Counted from the stretch's first letter, positions 41,614 through 50,858 are shown. The stretch is DNA of 64,000 nucleotides from Thermohalobaculum sp951813525 (GCA_951813525.2 CATOTJ020000001.1:1116001-1180000); one strand, 5' to 3'. Notes: generated by a model from the sequence alone, not told the origin. A program made the numbers and translations.

Positions 41614-42068
41614 TTATGTGGAGCAGAGTCAATGTGGGGGATGGTGCGGCTGCAAGCAGGTCGTGCGCGGAAATTGCGGCGCCGCCCGGCCAGCTACGCG
41701 TTGGCGGGGGTGCGTTGAAACGCACCTACGGGTCCGGCGGTCGTATTGCTTATCTCGGGATGGGGCGGGCCTGCCGCCCGGGGGTGGTTCGCTGCCTTAA
41801 GGGGCGCTGAACCGGAAATCTGACGCTACGATTCTGTTCGCCTGGTGAGGGCGATATGTGAATGACGACGCCGCCACCACTTCGGGCCCGCCTTGTCGGG
41901 ACGGGTATACCACGGACCCTAGGGAGGTGTTTTACGCCAACCCTCTCGGGGACCGTTTACGATCGATTTTAATTTGGCCTTACAGTTACCGGTATCTCTC
42001 CGGGCCGGCATGCCCGCAGAGGTATAGGCGCCGATTGCTAAAATTTGGTTTAAATCCCGCAAGAACTT
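41614..42068. other. Noncoding gap with no recognisable gene
   Basis: About 450 bp between imuB and the terminator of the GlpD-like gene. No supported gene, tRNA or imuA remnant was found; imuA would normally sit here. Confidence 0.65.
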
Positions 42069-42082
42069 CGGGGCGAGCCCCG
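42069..42082 (-). terminator. Hairpin downstream of the GlpD-like gene
   Basis: CGGGGCGAGCCCCG is a perfect palindrome three bases beyond the TAG stop, with a partial GAAC/GTTC extension of the stem. Good candidate terminator of the nucleoside operon. Confidence 0.55.
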
Positions 42083-42084
42083 TT

Positions 42085-43635
42085 CTACAGAAGATAGGTC
42101 TGTCGCATCCGGCGTTTGAGATCGGCGATCTGGGCCTCGACCTGATCCGCGGACCAGCCGAGATGCGCCGCCATGGCACCGGCAGCATCGCGGATCTGAT
42201 CATCGGTCAGGCGGTGACGAAAGAGCGCCGTTGTCCGCCCGATCACCGCATCTGCCAGATCGCGTGCGTGTTCGTGGGTCGCCGCGTGCGCGAGATCGGA
42301 GAGGCGCAGCGAGGTGTCGCCCGGCACCAGTGGCAGGGCGTTCGGGTTATCGGGAAAGCGTCGCGGAGAATAATCCAGCAATTGCGGCGGGCCGGATGGT
42401 GGCAAGGTCTTTTTGATCAGCGCCGTCAACTCGCGCGCCGCAATACGGTGGGTCATGATCGGGCCAGCGGTAATTGCGTGGGCACCGGGAAGCCCGCGCG
42501 CGGCCAAGTCATGCACCTCAAGAGATCTTTTGCCCTTTGGGAAGCCCGGATCGCGGCCAAGAGGGCGGACCCCGGCCCAGCCATAGACGATGTCGTCATC
42601 GCTGACACCGAGGCCCGGCATCAAGGCACGCGTTTCGTCGAGCAGGAATTGGCGATCGTCGGCATCGACACGAATGTCGTCCCGGTCGCCTTCATAGACC
42701 GTCTCGGTCGGGCCGATCGTATGCAGGCCGCCTTCGGAGGGGACGATATAGTGCGGCTCGCCGATGGAATTGATGGCGGTGATCCCATAGTCGGCATAGT
42801 CGCCGGGCAGGCGCGTGACCAGATGGGCGCCCTTGGTGCCCAGGATCATGCTGGCCGTCTCGGGGCGTGCGGTGTGATTGACCCGGTCGATCCAGATGCC
42901 GCCGGCATTGAGGACGCGCGCGGCATGGACGGTTGCGGTTCCGGTGGTTCCGGTGGTTCCGGCCGTGCCGGTCAGGGTGACGGGCCAGTTGCCCCCGGCG
43001 CATTGGCCGAGGGTCGCGGCGGTATGGTTCAGAATGATGGCGCCCATGCGTTCGGCATCGAGCGCGGCGTCGACACAAAGCCTTACCGGCCAGCGGAAGA
43101 CATATTCGGTGAAAAGACCGACTGAGTGCAGCCGGTTCGCGTCTGTAATATCGCGGATGAACGGCAGGCCCAGCGCCTGATCCGCGGGCAGGCGGCGGTA
43201 GTCCAGCGGCACATCGCGTGGGCCATAACGACCGAGAATGCGGAACGCGAGATCGACCATCCACCCGGGATAGGGACCATCCCGGAAAACCGGGATCATG
43301 AGGGTCACAGGGCGGACCTGCTGCGGGCTGTCTTTGACCAGTTCTCCCCTGATCTCCATCGACGCGCGCGCCATGCGGAGCGAGATCGCGAGTTTTCGCG
43401 GTGAGCGCGCGAAATCGATAATCGGGCGCGGCGTTTCGAAGTAGCGCAGGCCGCAATGCAGAACACGGGTTGAGCGCGCGGTCGAGCCGGACCCGAAATC
43501 GTTCTTTTCGGCAAGCAGGACCTTGTAACCGGCTGCGGCGAGGTGTTGGGCGGAACTGGCGCCGTTGATGCCGCCGCCGATCACGACGACATCGAAGGAT
43601 TGGCCGTCGAGCTTTGAAAGGGGCTGGCGTGTCAT
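42085..43635 (-). CDS. GlpD-like FAD-dependent glycerol-3-phosphate dehydrogenase family protein
   Basis: The 516-residue protein shows the FAD-binding start FDVVVIGGGINGASSAQHLA and the GlpD family segment STARSTRVLHCGLRYFE. The C-terminal region with HARDLADAVIGRTTALF and AHLGWSADQVEAQIADL matches the GlpD C-terminal domain. The usual reaction is oxidation of glycerol 3-phosphate to dihydroxyacetone phosphate at the membrane with electrons to quinone. A GGTTCCGGT repeat at 42937-42962 encodes a Gly/Thr loop. It is 10 bp behind cdd, in the nucleoside operon, so a role beyond glycerol metabolism is possible. Confidence 0.8.
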   Translation of the reverse strand: MTRQPLSKLDGQSFDVVVIGGGINGASSAQHLAAAGYKVLLAEKNDFGSGSTARSTRVLHCGLRYFETPRPIIDFARSPRKLAISLRMARASMEIRGELVKDSPQQVRPVTLMIPVFRDGPYPGWMVDLAFRILGRYGPRDVPLDYRRLPADQALGLPFIRDITDANRLHSVGLFTEYVFRWPVRLCVDAALDAERMGAIILNHTAATLGQCAGGNWPVTLTGTAGTTGTTGTATVHAARVLNAGGIWIDRVNHTARPETASMILGTKGAHLVTRLPGDYADYGITAINSIGEPHYIVPSEGGLHTIGPTETVYEGDRDDIRVDADDRQFLLDETRALMPGLGVSDDDIVYGWAGVRPLGRDPGFPKGKRSLEVHDLAARGLPGAHAITAGPIMTHRIAARELTALIKKTLPPSGPPQLLDYSPRRFPDNPNALPLVPGDTSLRLSDLAHAATHEHARDLADAVIGRTTALFRHRLTDDQIRDAAGAMAAHLGWSADQVEAQIADLKRRMRQTYLL

Positions 43636-43645
43636 GGGCGCGTGA

Positions 43646-44065
43646 TCAGGTGTCGAGATTGTCCGGGCCGAAGGAGGCGGGAAGCAGGTCGTCGAGGGTG
43701 AACTCGCGCTCGACCTCTTCCCGGCTGCAGACCAGGACCGGCGTATCCGGAGCCGCGAATTCGCGGATCTTCTGGCGGCAGCCGCCGCAGGGCGTGCACA
43801 GCGCCGGGCCGGGGCCTGCCACCGCGATGGCGGCAATGTGCCGGGCACCGGCGCCGATCATCGCGGAAATGGCCGACGCTTCGGCGCAGACGCCCTGGGG
43901 ATAGGCGGCGTTTTCGACGTTGCAGCCCGTGTGGATGGCGCCGTTTTCATCCAGGATGGCGGCACCGACGGGATGGTTGGAATAGGGCGCGTATGCATTG
44001 GCCCGGGCAGCGCAGGCGGCTGCGACAATCGCCGCGAGGTTTTGGGTGTCAGTGTTCTTTGACAT
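43646..44065 (-). CDS. cdd: Cytidine deaminase
   Basis: The 139-residue enzyme deaminates cytidine and deoxycytidine to uridine and deoxyuridine. The zinc site is Cys60-Ala-Glu62 (GVCAEASA, with Glu62 the proton shuttle) and Cys93, Cys96 (PCGGCRQ). Nucleoside contacts come from GCNVENAAYPQG. The start overlaps the permease gene by 17 bp. It supplies salvage of the nucleosides imported by the transporter encoded just upstream. Confidence 0.94.
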   Translation of the reverse strand: MSKNTDTQNLAAIVAAACAARANAYAPYSNHPVGAAILDENGAIHTGCNVENAAYPQGVCAEASAISAMIGAGARHIAAIAVAGPGPALCTPCGGCRQKIREFAAPDTPVLVCSREEVEREFTLDDLLPASFGPDNLDT

Positions 44066-45110
44066 AGGGCGTTCCCAGGGCGCGCGGCGGTGTGGCGCGG
44101 CCGAAGAACCCGGCCAGCAGGATGACGGTGAAGATGTAGGGAAGAACCGGGATCAGGGCGACGGGCGCTTCGCCGATCAACGGCAGTTCCAGCCCTTGCA
44201 GGCGTGGGCCGACCGTGTCTAGGAAGCCGAAAAGCAGGCACGCAAGAAGTGCCATGCCCGGACGCCAGTTGCCGAAGATCATCGCGGCGAGAGCAATGAA
44301 ACCCTTGCCTGCCGACATCTCGCGCTCAAATCCCGCGCCATGCCCGGTCGAGAGATAGGCACCCGCGATGCCGCAGAGCGTGCCTGCGATGATCAGCGCC
44401 CGGTAGCGAAGCCAGGGAACCGAGATGCCCGCGGTGTCGACAGCCGCAGGCGCTTCGCCGACGGCGCGCAGGCGCAGCCCGAATGTGGTGCGATAAAGCA
44501 GGAAACTGACGATCACGACAGCGAAAAGCGCCACATAAACAAGCAGGTTTTGACCCGAGAGCAGTTTTTCATAAAGCGGGCCAAGGATCGGAACGGTGCC
44601 GATTGTCTCGGCGCCAGGTAGAGTCACGGCGCCGAACGTCTGGCCGGAGGTCAGATCCGGGGTAACGCCGCCTTTGGCAAAGAGCGCATGGCCGACGACG
44701 ACCGTCAGCCCGGCAGCGAGAATATTGATGGCCACGCCCGAGATGATCTGCTCGCCCCTGTGGGTAATGCAGGCAAAGCCGTGGATAAGGGCAAATGCGA
44801 CCGAGACGATGATTGCGGCAACAAGGCCCAGCCAAGGCGCGGCGGAATTGAGAATGGAAGCGAGCGTTTCGGCATCAAGGCCGATCCAGTGCCCGTCTTC
44901 GCCGCCGATCTGGGCGGCGGTCGTGGTGCCCGCCAGATAGGCCACGGCGGCGGCGGCAAAGGCGCCAGCCAACAGCTTTCCCTCCAGGCCGATATCGATA
45001 ACGCCGGAGCGTTCTGAAATCAGCCCGGCCATGGCGCAGAGTATCAGCGGTGTGGCCAGGCGCAGTGTGCCGCCGAGGATCGAAATGATATCTGCCAGCA
45101 GCTCAGGCAT
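44049..45110 (-). CDS. Nucleoside (BMP-type) ABC transporter permease, YufQ/NupQ-like
   Basis: The 353-residue inner-membrane permease has eight to ten helices with the family pattern ERSGVIDIGLEGKLLAGAF near the start and GHGAGFEREMSAGKGFIALA near the C-terminus (the permease/ATPase coupling region). It pairs with the other permease gene (8-bp overlap), the two-domain ATPase and a BMP-type binding protein to import nucleosides. The cdd start lies inside its 3' end. Confidence 0.86.
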   Translation of the reverse strand: MPELLADIISILGGTLRLATPLILCAMAGLISERSGVIDIGLEGKLLAGAFAAAAVAYLAGTTTAAQIGGEDGHWIGLDAETLASILNSAAPWLGLVAAIIVSVAFALIHGFACITHRGEQIISGVAINILAAGLTVVVGHALFAKGGVTPDLTSGQTFGAVTLPGAETIGTVPILGPLYEKLLSGQNLLVYVALFAVVIVSFLLYRTTFGLRLRAVGEAPAAVDTAGISVPWLRYRALIIAGTLCGIAGAYLSTGHGAGFEREMSAGKGFIALAAMIFGNWRPGMALLACLLFGFLDTVGPRLQGLELPLIGEAPVALIPVLPYIFTVILLAGFFGRATPPRALGTPYVKEH

Positions 45111-46200
45111 GGCCCATGGTCCTATTCGCGAAAATGCGGATCAGCCAGGGCACGAACATATGCGCCAGTGCGCCGGAAAAGAGAATGATCAGACCCTGCA
45201 CGACCAAAACCATTTCGCGGGTGATCGAGGTGAATTCGAAATCAAGCTCGGTGCCGCCCTGGGTGAGCGCGCCGAATAAGAGGCCCGCCATGACGATGCC
45301 GACGGGATGATTGCGGCCCATCAGGGCAACAGCGATACCTGTGAACCCGTAACCGGCAGAGAAGTTCAGAACCAGCTTGTGCTGATCGCCGAGGATGATG
45401 TTGAGCGCCATGCAGCCCGCCAATCCGCCGGAGATAAGCATCGCGACGACGATCATGCGCCGCACCGGGATGCCCGCATATTCGGCGGCAGGTTCGGAAT
45501 GGCCCATCGCGCGCAGCGCATAGCCGAACTTTGTGCGCCAGATCAGGACCCAGACACCGACGCAAGCCAACGCTGCGATGACGATGGAAAAATTAAGCGG
45601 TGATTTCGCTGTTTGGATACCCAGAGCGCCGAGAATGTCGTGAATGCGGGGCATCCAGGCCGCTTCGGCGAAGAAGCGCGACTGCGGCGAGCCTTGGCCG
45701 TCGCTCATCAAGATACCACCGAGCAGCCATACCAGCAGGCCGGAGGCAATGAAGTTGAACATGATCGTCGTGATCACGATATGGCTGCCGCGATAGGCTT
45801 GCAGCCAACCGGGGATCAATGCCCAGAGCGCACCGAAGAGCGCGGCGCCGCCGATGGCCAGAAGGATGACGAGAAATCCCGGCAGGTAGGGATCGAGGGC
45901 GAGGCACACCAGAGCGATGCCCAGGCCGCCAAGCATCGCCTGCCCTTCGCCGCCAATATTGAACAGCATCGCCTGAAAGGCGACAGCGACGGCAAGCCCG
46001 GCGAAGATGTAGTTCGTCGCGTAATAGAGCGTATAGCCGAAAGAGCCGGGGATCTCGTAGACGCCTTTGATCATGATCCACACGGCCTGGAACGGATCTT
46101 CGCCGACCATGGCGATGACGAGGCCCGCAACAATCAAAGCGAGCGTCAGGTTGATGAGCGGGACGATACCGACCTCGACCCAGCGCGGCAGCGGGGTCAT
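45103..46200 (-). CDS. Nucleoside (BMP-type) ABC transporter permease, YufP/NupP-like
   Basis: The 365-residue second permease has about nine helices. Typical segments are LFNIGGEGQAMLGGLGIALV and LRAMGHSEPAAEYAGIPVRR, the latter being the cytoplasmic coupling loop. It acts with the downstream permease as a heterodimer. A 187-bp gap (46201-46387), GC-rich with inverted repeats, separates it from the ATPase gene. Confidence 0.86.
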   Translation of the reverse strand: MTPLPRWVEVGIVPLINLTLALIVAGLVIAMVGEDPFQAVWIMIKGVYEIPGSFGYTLYYATNYIFAGLAVAVAFQAMLFNIGGEGQAMLGGLGIALVCLALDPYLPGFLVILLAIGGAALFGALWALIPGWLQAYRGSHIVITTIMFNFIASGLLVWLLGGILMSDGQGSPQSRFFAEAAWMPRIHDILGALGIQTAKSPLNFSIVIAALACVGVWVLIWRTKFGYALRAMGHSEPAAEYAGIPVRRMIVVAMLISGGLAGCMALNIILGDQHKLVLNFSAGYGFTGIAVALMGRNHPVGIVMAGLLFGALTQGGTELDFEFTSITREMVLVVQGLIILFSGALAHMFVPWLIRIFANRTMGHA

Positions 46201-46387
46201 CGGATGGCCTCTTGCGGGATCGTGAGAGGGATGGGGCGTGTTGGGGTCCGGCGCCGTGCGCCGGGTGGCGGCGCCGCCCCCGCGCGCCCGGGAAATTTAG
46301 GGACCAAAGAACGGGTAGGGAGTTCGCGGGTATGTGCCACGGCATCCGGCCGGGAGGGTTTGGGTCCGGTAGGGCAGAAGACGCCGG

Positions 46388-47902
46388 TCATGCCGCCTCT
46401 CCTGCCATCATGAGGCCGAGTTGCTGGCGGGTTGCCCGGTCGCGGGCGGTGGTGCCGACGATCCGCCCGGCGTTCATGACCATTATGCGATCGGACAGCG
46501 CGAGGATTTCATCAAGCTCGACCGAGACCAGAAGGATCGCTGCGCCCTGTTCTTTAAGATGGATGAGCTGCGCGTGAATGAACTCGATCGCGCCGATATC
46601 GACGCCGCGGGTCGGTTGGCCGACCAGCAGGATTTTCGGGGCCGCGGCCATTTCGCGGGCGATGACGATTTTCTGTTGATTTCCGCCAGAGAAGCCCCGG
46701 GCGGGCAGGCGCGGATCAGGTGGGCGCACATCGTAGTTTTCGATCAGTGGCCGCGCAGTGTCGTCGAGCGATTTTGGCGAAACCCAAGGTCCCTGCCCGG
46801 CAACGGCGGGATACCCGAGGACCGCATTCTCGCGCGCTTCGAACGGCAGAACAAGGCCGCGGCGGTGTCGGTCTTCGGGCACATGGGCAAGGCCGAGGGC
46901 GCGCATGGTACCAGGGCCGGCAGGATGGGCGCGATCGACCGTGCGGCCAAGGAATTCGAAACTGCCTTGCTGAACCGGGACAATCCCCGACAACACATCC
47001 AGTAGCTGCGACTGGCCATTGCCGGAAACACCGGCAACGCCCAGGATTTCGCCTTCGCGAAGCTGGAACGAGATATCATGAAGACGCGTAGCGCCTGTTG
47101 GATCGCGCCAGGTGAGGCCGTTGGCGGAAAGGGCTGCGACCCCGGCAACGCTGATACCGCGGTCGGTTTCCAGCACGACCTTTCGTCCGACCATCAATTC
47201 GGCCAGGTCTTCGCGGGTCGTTTTGGCAGGCTCGCGGTGGCCGACCATCCGGCCCCGGCGCATGACCGAAACGCCGTCGCAAACCGCCAAAATCTCGGAC
47301 AATTTGTGGGTGATCAGAAGGCAGGTAACTCCGGAGGCTTTGAGGCCGCGCAGGATTTGGAAAAGACCCTCGGTCTCGTCCGGCGTCAGGACGCCGGTCG
47401 GCTCGTCGAGGATCAGGATCCGGGCGCCGCGGCGCAGGGCCTTGAGGATTTCGACCCGCTGTTGCAGTCCGACCGGCAAATCACCGACCAGAGCATCCGG
47501 GTCGACCTTGAGGCCGAATTCTTCTTCGAGACGAAGTAGTTCAGCCCGCACCTCGGCGCGTCCGCCTGCCAGAAGCGCACCGCCTTCGGCGCCCAGCATC
47601 ACATTTTCAAGGACCGTGAAGGTGGGGACCAGCATGAAATGTTGGTGCACCATGCCGATACCCAGACGAATAGCATCAGATGGCGAGGTTATATGCACGG
47701 GCGCGCCGTCGATTTCTATCCGGCCTTCTGTTGCCGTGTAAAAACCGTAGAGGATCGAAACGAGTGTCGATTTTCCGGCCCCGTTTTCGCCGATGATGCC
47801 GTGGATCGTGCCGGGCGCGATGTCGAGATCGATGGCATCATTCGCCAACACGGCGCCGAAACGCTTTGTAATGGATCGCAGCCGAACGGCAGGGGCGGTC
47901 AC
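46388..47902 (-). CDS. Nucleoside (BMP-type) ABC transporter ATPase with two ABC domains
   Basis: The 504-residue protein contains two nucleotide-binding halves. The first has Walker A GENGAGKST and Walker B ILILDEPTGVLTP; the second has the degenerate GVSGNGQSQLLDVL and signature FSGGNQQKIVIAREM. This arrangement is that of sugar/nucleoside importers (NupO/YufO, RbsA type). The start overlaps the VOC-family gene by 4 bp. It energises the two permeases downstream. Confidence 0.88.
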   Translation of the reverse strand: MTAPAVRLRSITKRFGAVLANDAIDLDIAPGTIHGIIGENGAGKSTLVSILYGFYTATEGRIEIDGAPVHITSPSDAIRLGIGMVHQHFMLVPTFTVLENVMLGAEGGALLAGGRAEVRAELLRLEEEFGLKVDPDALVGDLPVGLQQRVEILKALRRGARILILDEPTGVLTPDETEGLFQILRGLKASGVTCLLITHKLSEILAVCDGVSVMRRGRMVGHREPAKTTREDLAELMVGRKVVLETDRGISVAGVAALSANGLTWRDPTGATRLHDISFQLREGEILGVAGVSGNGQSQLLDVLSGIVPVQQGSFEFLGRTVDRAHPAGPGTMRALGLAHVPEDRHRRGLVLPFEARENAVLGYPAVAGQGPWVSPKSLDDTARPLIENYDVRPPDPRLPARGFSGGNQQKIVIAREMAAAPKILLVGQPTRGVDIGAIEFIHAQLIHLKEQGAAILLVSVELDEILALSDRIMVMNAGRIVGTTARDRATRQQLGLMMAGEAA

Positions 47903-48324
47903 GGGTTTGCCCCCGGCATGGCGGCGACCAGTTCGACGGTGTTGCCTTCCGGGTCTTCCGTGAAAATGCCGCGCCAGCCGATCCAGTCGAAATTCTCGAT
48001 GCGGTAGGGTTGGCCGAGTTCCTCATACCAGGCGATGGCGTGATCCTGCTCCTCCCATCCGAGTGTCAATGCGAGGTGGTGGAGTGAGGATGCCGCGCCG
48101 GTTCCGGCGGCTTCACCCGGCTCGGCCTGAAAAAGCGCCAGGACTGCCGTGTGCCCGGCATGCCCTGGGGCGATGCGAAAGAAGGTGATGCGTTGGCCCC
48201 GGTCAGCGAGTTTTTCAAGGCCGATGACATCGCTGTAGAACTTGGCCATGGCAGCGCGGTCGCGGCACCGGATGGCAATTTCGCCCAGAGCGCGGACCTG
48301 GAAGCCTTTTTCGGACCTGCTCAT
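47899..48324 (-). CDS. VOC-superfamily (glyoxalase-like) protein
   Basis: The 141-residue protein has the two beta-alpha-beta-beta-beta repeats of the VOC fold. The first is around LGEIAIRCRDRAAMAKFYSD, the second around SSLHHLALTLGWEEQDHAIA, with GIFTEDPEGNTVELVA as the usual last strand. Possible metal ligands are His in HHLAL and the Glu in NTVELV. It overlaps the ATPase gene and lies 130 bp from the BMP-type binding protein. Role unknown. Confidence 0.82.
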   Translation of the reverse strand: MSRSEKGFQVRALGEIAIRCRDRAAMAKFYSDVIGLEKLADRGQRITFFRIAPGHAGHTAVLALFQAEPGEAAGTGAASSLHHLALTLGWEEQDHAIAWYEELGQPYRIENFDWIGWRGIFTEDPEGNTVELVAAMPGANP

Positions 48325-48454
48325 CTGCGCAATGCCCGGCGCATCTGCGGAGCGGCGGCGGGCACGGGCGCCCGGTTGTCCCGGGCGTTTGCCCGGGCCG
48401 GTAATCGCAAGGTTACTGATGTCGAGATCAAGCCGGTCATCGGCCTGCCCGTCG

Positions 48455-49456
48455 TCAGAACGGGCAGTTCTTGTCGTCTTCGTAGTTGTGGACCGTGATC
48501 GTGCCCGCGATGATGTCGGCCTTGGCCTTTTCGATCGCAGCCTTGATCTCGTCGGTGATCAGCTTCTTGTTGTGCTCGTCCAGCGCCCAGTCGACGCCGC
48601 CTTCGGCCAGGCCGAGGGTGAACACACCGGCTTCGAACTTGCCTTCGGAGGCGGCTTTCAGTGTTTCGTAGGCCGCCACGTCGACGCGTTTGAGCATCGA
48701 GGTGAGGACCGAGCCGGGGGCCATGCCATTCTGGTTTGAATCGACGCCGATGGCGAGTTTACCGGCTTCGGCTGCTGCACGGATAACGCCCGAACCCGTG
48801 CCGCCTGCGGCGTGATAGATGACATCAGCGCCGCGATCGATCTGGCCTTGGGTCAGTTCGGCGCCTTTTGCCGGGTCGTTCCAGGCAGAAGGGGTCGTGC
48901 CAGTCATGTTTTCGATAACTTCCGCGTCTGCCATTGTGTCCATCACGCCCTGTTTGTACCCGCAGGCGAATTTACGGATCAGAGGGATGTCCATTCCGCC
49001 GACAAATCCGACTTTGCCGGTTTTGGAAGCTTTTGCGGCGGCAACGCCGACCAGATAGCTACCCTCATGCTCTTTGAATGCGTACTGGCGCAGGTTCGGC
49101 GCGTCGAGCCAGAAAACGTCGATGATGGCGAACTGCTTGTCGGCATTATCCTTGGCAACGGCAGCAATCGCATCGGCTTGGGCGAACCCGACACCCAGGA
49201 CGATCGTGGCACCACGGGCGATCATGCGGCGCATGGCCTGCTCGCGCTGGGTTTCGTTCGTCACCTCGAATTCCATGACTTCGATGCCGGTTTCGTCGGT
49301 GAACTTTTTGACGCCGTTATAGACGCCCTGGTTGAACGACTTGTCGAACTTTCCGCCCATGTCATAGACGACGGCCGGTTTAAATTCAGCATCGGCCCAT
49401 GCAGTTGTGGTGGCAATCAGTGCGGCCGCAGCGGCACCGAGAAGTTTTTTGATCAT
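48455..49456 (-). CDS. BMP-family nucleoside-binding protein
   Basis: The 333-residue periplasmic protein has a 21-residue signal peptide ending AWA. Family marks are VVYDMGGKFDKSFNQGVYNG, FEVTNETQREQAMRRMIARG, VGFVGGMDIPLIRKFACGYK and AAGGTGSGVIRAA. BMP-type proteins bind purine and other nucleosides for ABC importers; the ligand specificity here is not shown. ATG 49456 follows GGAGGAG. It is the binding component for the transporter encoded downstream. Confidence 0.9.
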   Translation of the reverse strand: MIKKLLGAAAAALIATTTAWADAEFKPAVVYDMGGKFDKSFNQGVYNGVKKFTDETGIEVMEFEVTNETQREQAMRRMIARGATIVLGVGFAQADAIAAVAKDNADKQFAIIDVFWLDAPNLRQYAFKEHEGSYLVGVAAAKASKTGKVGFVGGMDIPLIRKFACGYKQGVMDTMADAEVIENMTGTTPSAWNDPAKGAELTQGQIDRGADVIYHAAGGTGSGVIRAAAEAGKLAIGVDSNQNGMAPGSVLTSMLKRVDVAAYETLKAASEGKFEAGVFTLGLAEGGVDWALDEHNKKLITDEIKAAIEKAKADIIAGTITVHNYEDDKNCPF

Positions 49457-49531
49457 TGGAAAGGACTCCTCCGCATTTGTCTGCGCTAGCATAAGCACAC
49501 CAGAGCGCTGCGGTTAAGCCCTAACAGTGCG

Positions 49532-49560
49532 CGGCCCCGCGGGTGGGGTCCGCGGGGCCG
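49532..49560 (-). terminator. GC-rich hairpin
   Basis: Perfect 11-bp arms CGGCCCCGCGG (49532-49542) and CCGCGGGGCCG (49550-49560) with a 7-base loop follow the Hcp-like gene in its direction of transcription and precede the BMP gene. Confidence 0.6.
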
Positions 49561-49592
49561 GCTGAGTGGGTCAGGGGGGGACAGTCTTGGGA

Positions 49593-49865
49593 CTAGAAGA
49601 CCCACTCGATCTTGTCGACGGCTGGACCGCCTTCTTCGGGCTGCAAATAGGTCCATTCGACCTCGGTATAGCCGTTGGACTGCTCCTTCAGTTCGGAATA
49701 GGTCCAGACGATCTTTTCATAGTTCAGCGTCACATGTTCGGTCGGCGGCGCGGATGCACTGGTGTCCTCGACGTCATAAATAATTCTGGCAAAATTGATT
49801 GTAACTTCGTCTTCCACCGGTGTTTTGGCGTCGTCTTGCATTTCGAAATGAAACGTATCGGCCAT
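49593..49865 (-). CDS. Small two-repeat Hcp-like protein
   Basis: A 90-residue protein. It contains two similar strands, DEVTINFARIIYDVED and EHVTLNYEKIVWTYSELKEQ, the second resembling the C-terminal strand of type VI secretion Hcp proteins (V-x-L-x-F-x-K-I-x-W-x-Y). At 90 residues it lacks the rest of a normal 160-residue Hcp, and no other type VI gene is seen, so a function in secretion is doubtful. ATG 49865 follows GGGGAG. The gene is between the dioxygenase gene and the transporter genes. Confidence 0.6.
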   Translation of the reverse strand: MADTFHFEMQDDAKTPVEDEVTINFARIIYDVEDTSASAPPTEHVTLNYEKIVWTYSELKEQSNGYTEVEWTYLQPEEGGPAVDKIEWVF

Positions 49866-49994
49866 GATTTTTCTCCCCAGGTTATAATTCAGTTTGTTCA
49901 AAGCGTTTTTGATGCCGCACCGAAAAGATGGGCGGTTTCAGCCCGGAAAAAAGACCGGGTCTTCGAGTGTTAGGTGCAGATATTCAGCAGAATG

Positions 49995-50834
49995 TCAGGA
50001 CTTCAGCCCGATTTCGCGCAATCTTTGTTGAAGAAAGTCATCTGCCGATGTTCCGGGGCGCAAAATCACCTCGGGCCGGGGGTGCAGGAACATGGGCATC
50101 GAGAAACGGGCGCCTGTTTCGGTTTTTTCCGGGTTAATGACCCGGTGAATCGTCGACGGGAAAAACCCGCCCGACGCCATTTCAAGCATGTCGCCGCAAT
50201 TGATGGCGATCATTCCTGGATCGCAAGGAACAGCGTGCCAGTTCCCGGCAGTGTCCTGTGCCTGCAGCCCGGGCGCCGACCCGGCAAGCAAGACTGTGAT
50301 CAGATTGATATCGCCATGTGCCGCGGCGCGGACGGCGCCCGGTTCAGGGGCTTCGTCCAATGGCGGATAATGCAAAATCCGAAGCAGGTTCTGCTGCGAC
50401 CCTGCCAGCATCTGCGGCAGGGCTTCCGAAAACCGGGCCTTTATGTCCGCGGGAGCATGGTCCTGGATCCAGCCGAGCAAAGTGGCGCCGACTGCGACGA
50501 GATCGTTGAAGAGCGCGCGGGTATCGGCCTCCAGCCGCGGCGGCACGCGGCCTTTCGGATAGACGTGGTAGAACTCCTTCAGATCCTTGGCCTTGGCGCC
50601 TTTGGCATTTTCGGATTTGAATGGAAAGTATCCGTCCTGAGCTACCGGATCGACGGTGTATTCGTGCTTTTCATCCGAGTTAAAAAAGCGCCCCCACGCA
50701 TCATAGGTCGCCTGGATACGATCCTGGCCGATCGGGTGGTCGGTCAAAACCGCGAATCCGGTTTCACGCAAACTGGTCGTGAAGGCCGCGGGCGCATCGG
50801 CGCCGGTGTAGCTGACGGTCTGGATGTCGAACAT
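49995..50834 (-). CDS. Isopenicillin-N-synthase-like 2-oxoglutarate/Fe(II) dioxygenase
   Basis: The 279-residue jelly-roll enzyme has iron ligands His-x-Asp in AAHGDINLITVLLAGSAPGL and the distal His in PSTIHRVINPEKTE, and an Arg-x-Ser cosubstrate motif (RFSMPMFLHP). The N-terminal DIQTVSYTG segment and RFFNSDEKHEYTVDP are common in this family. A non-heme oxygenation of a small molecule is expected; the location behind a nucleoside hydrolase hints at nucleoside or nucleobase chemistry. Confidence 0.82.
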   Translation of the reverse strand: MFDIQTVSYTGADAPAAFTTSLRETGFAVLTDHPIGQDRIQATYDAWGRFFNSDEKHEYTVDPVAQDGYFPFKSENAKGAKAKDLKEFYHVYPKGRVPPRLEADTRALFNDLVAVGATLLGWIQDHAPADIKARFSEALPQMLAGSQQNLLRILHYPPLDEAPEPGAVRAAAHGDINLITVLLAGSAPGLQAQDTAGNWHAVPCDPGMIAINCGDMLEMASGGFFPSTIHRVINPEKTETGARFSMPMFLHPRPEVILRPGTSADDFLQQRLREIGLKS

Positions 50835-50858
50835 GTTTCCTCCGGTGCTGTGGGTAGC

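Noticed and set aside
41614..42068. Possible remnant of imuA or a tRNA
   Set aside because: Neither ImuA motifs nor a cloverleaf with a T-loop GTTCGA pattern could be found.
46197..46391. Possible 64-residue gene between the nucleoside permease and ATPase genes
   Set aside because: Pro/Arg/Thr-rich low-complexity sequence without a clear ribosome site; the gap contains GC-rich inverted repeats instead.
49593..49865. Part of a type VI secretion system
   Set aside because: Only a short Hcp-like stretch; no tss genes, VgrG or PAAR within the window.
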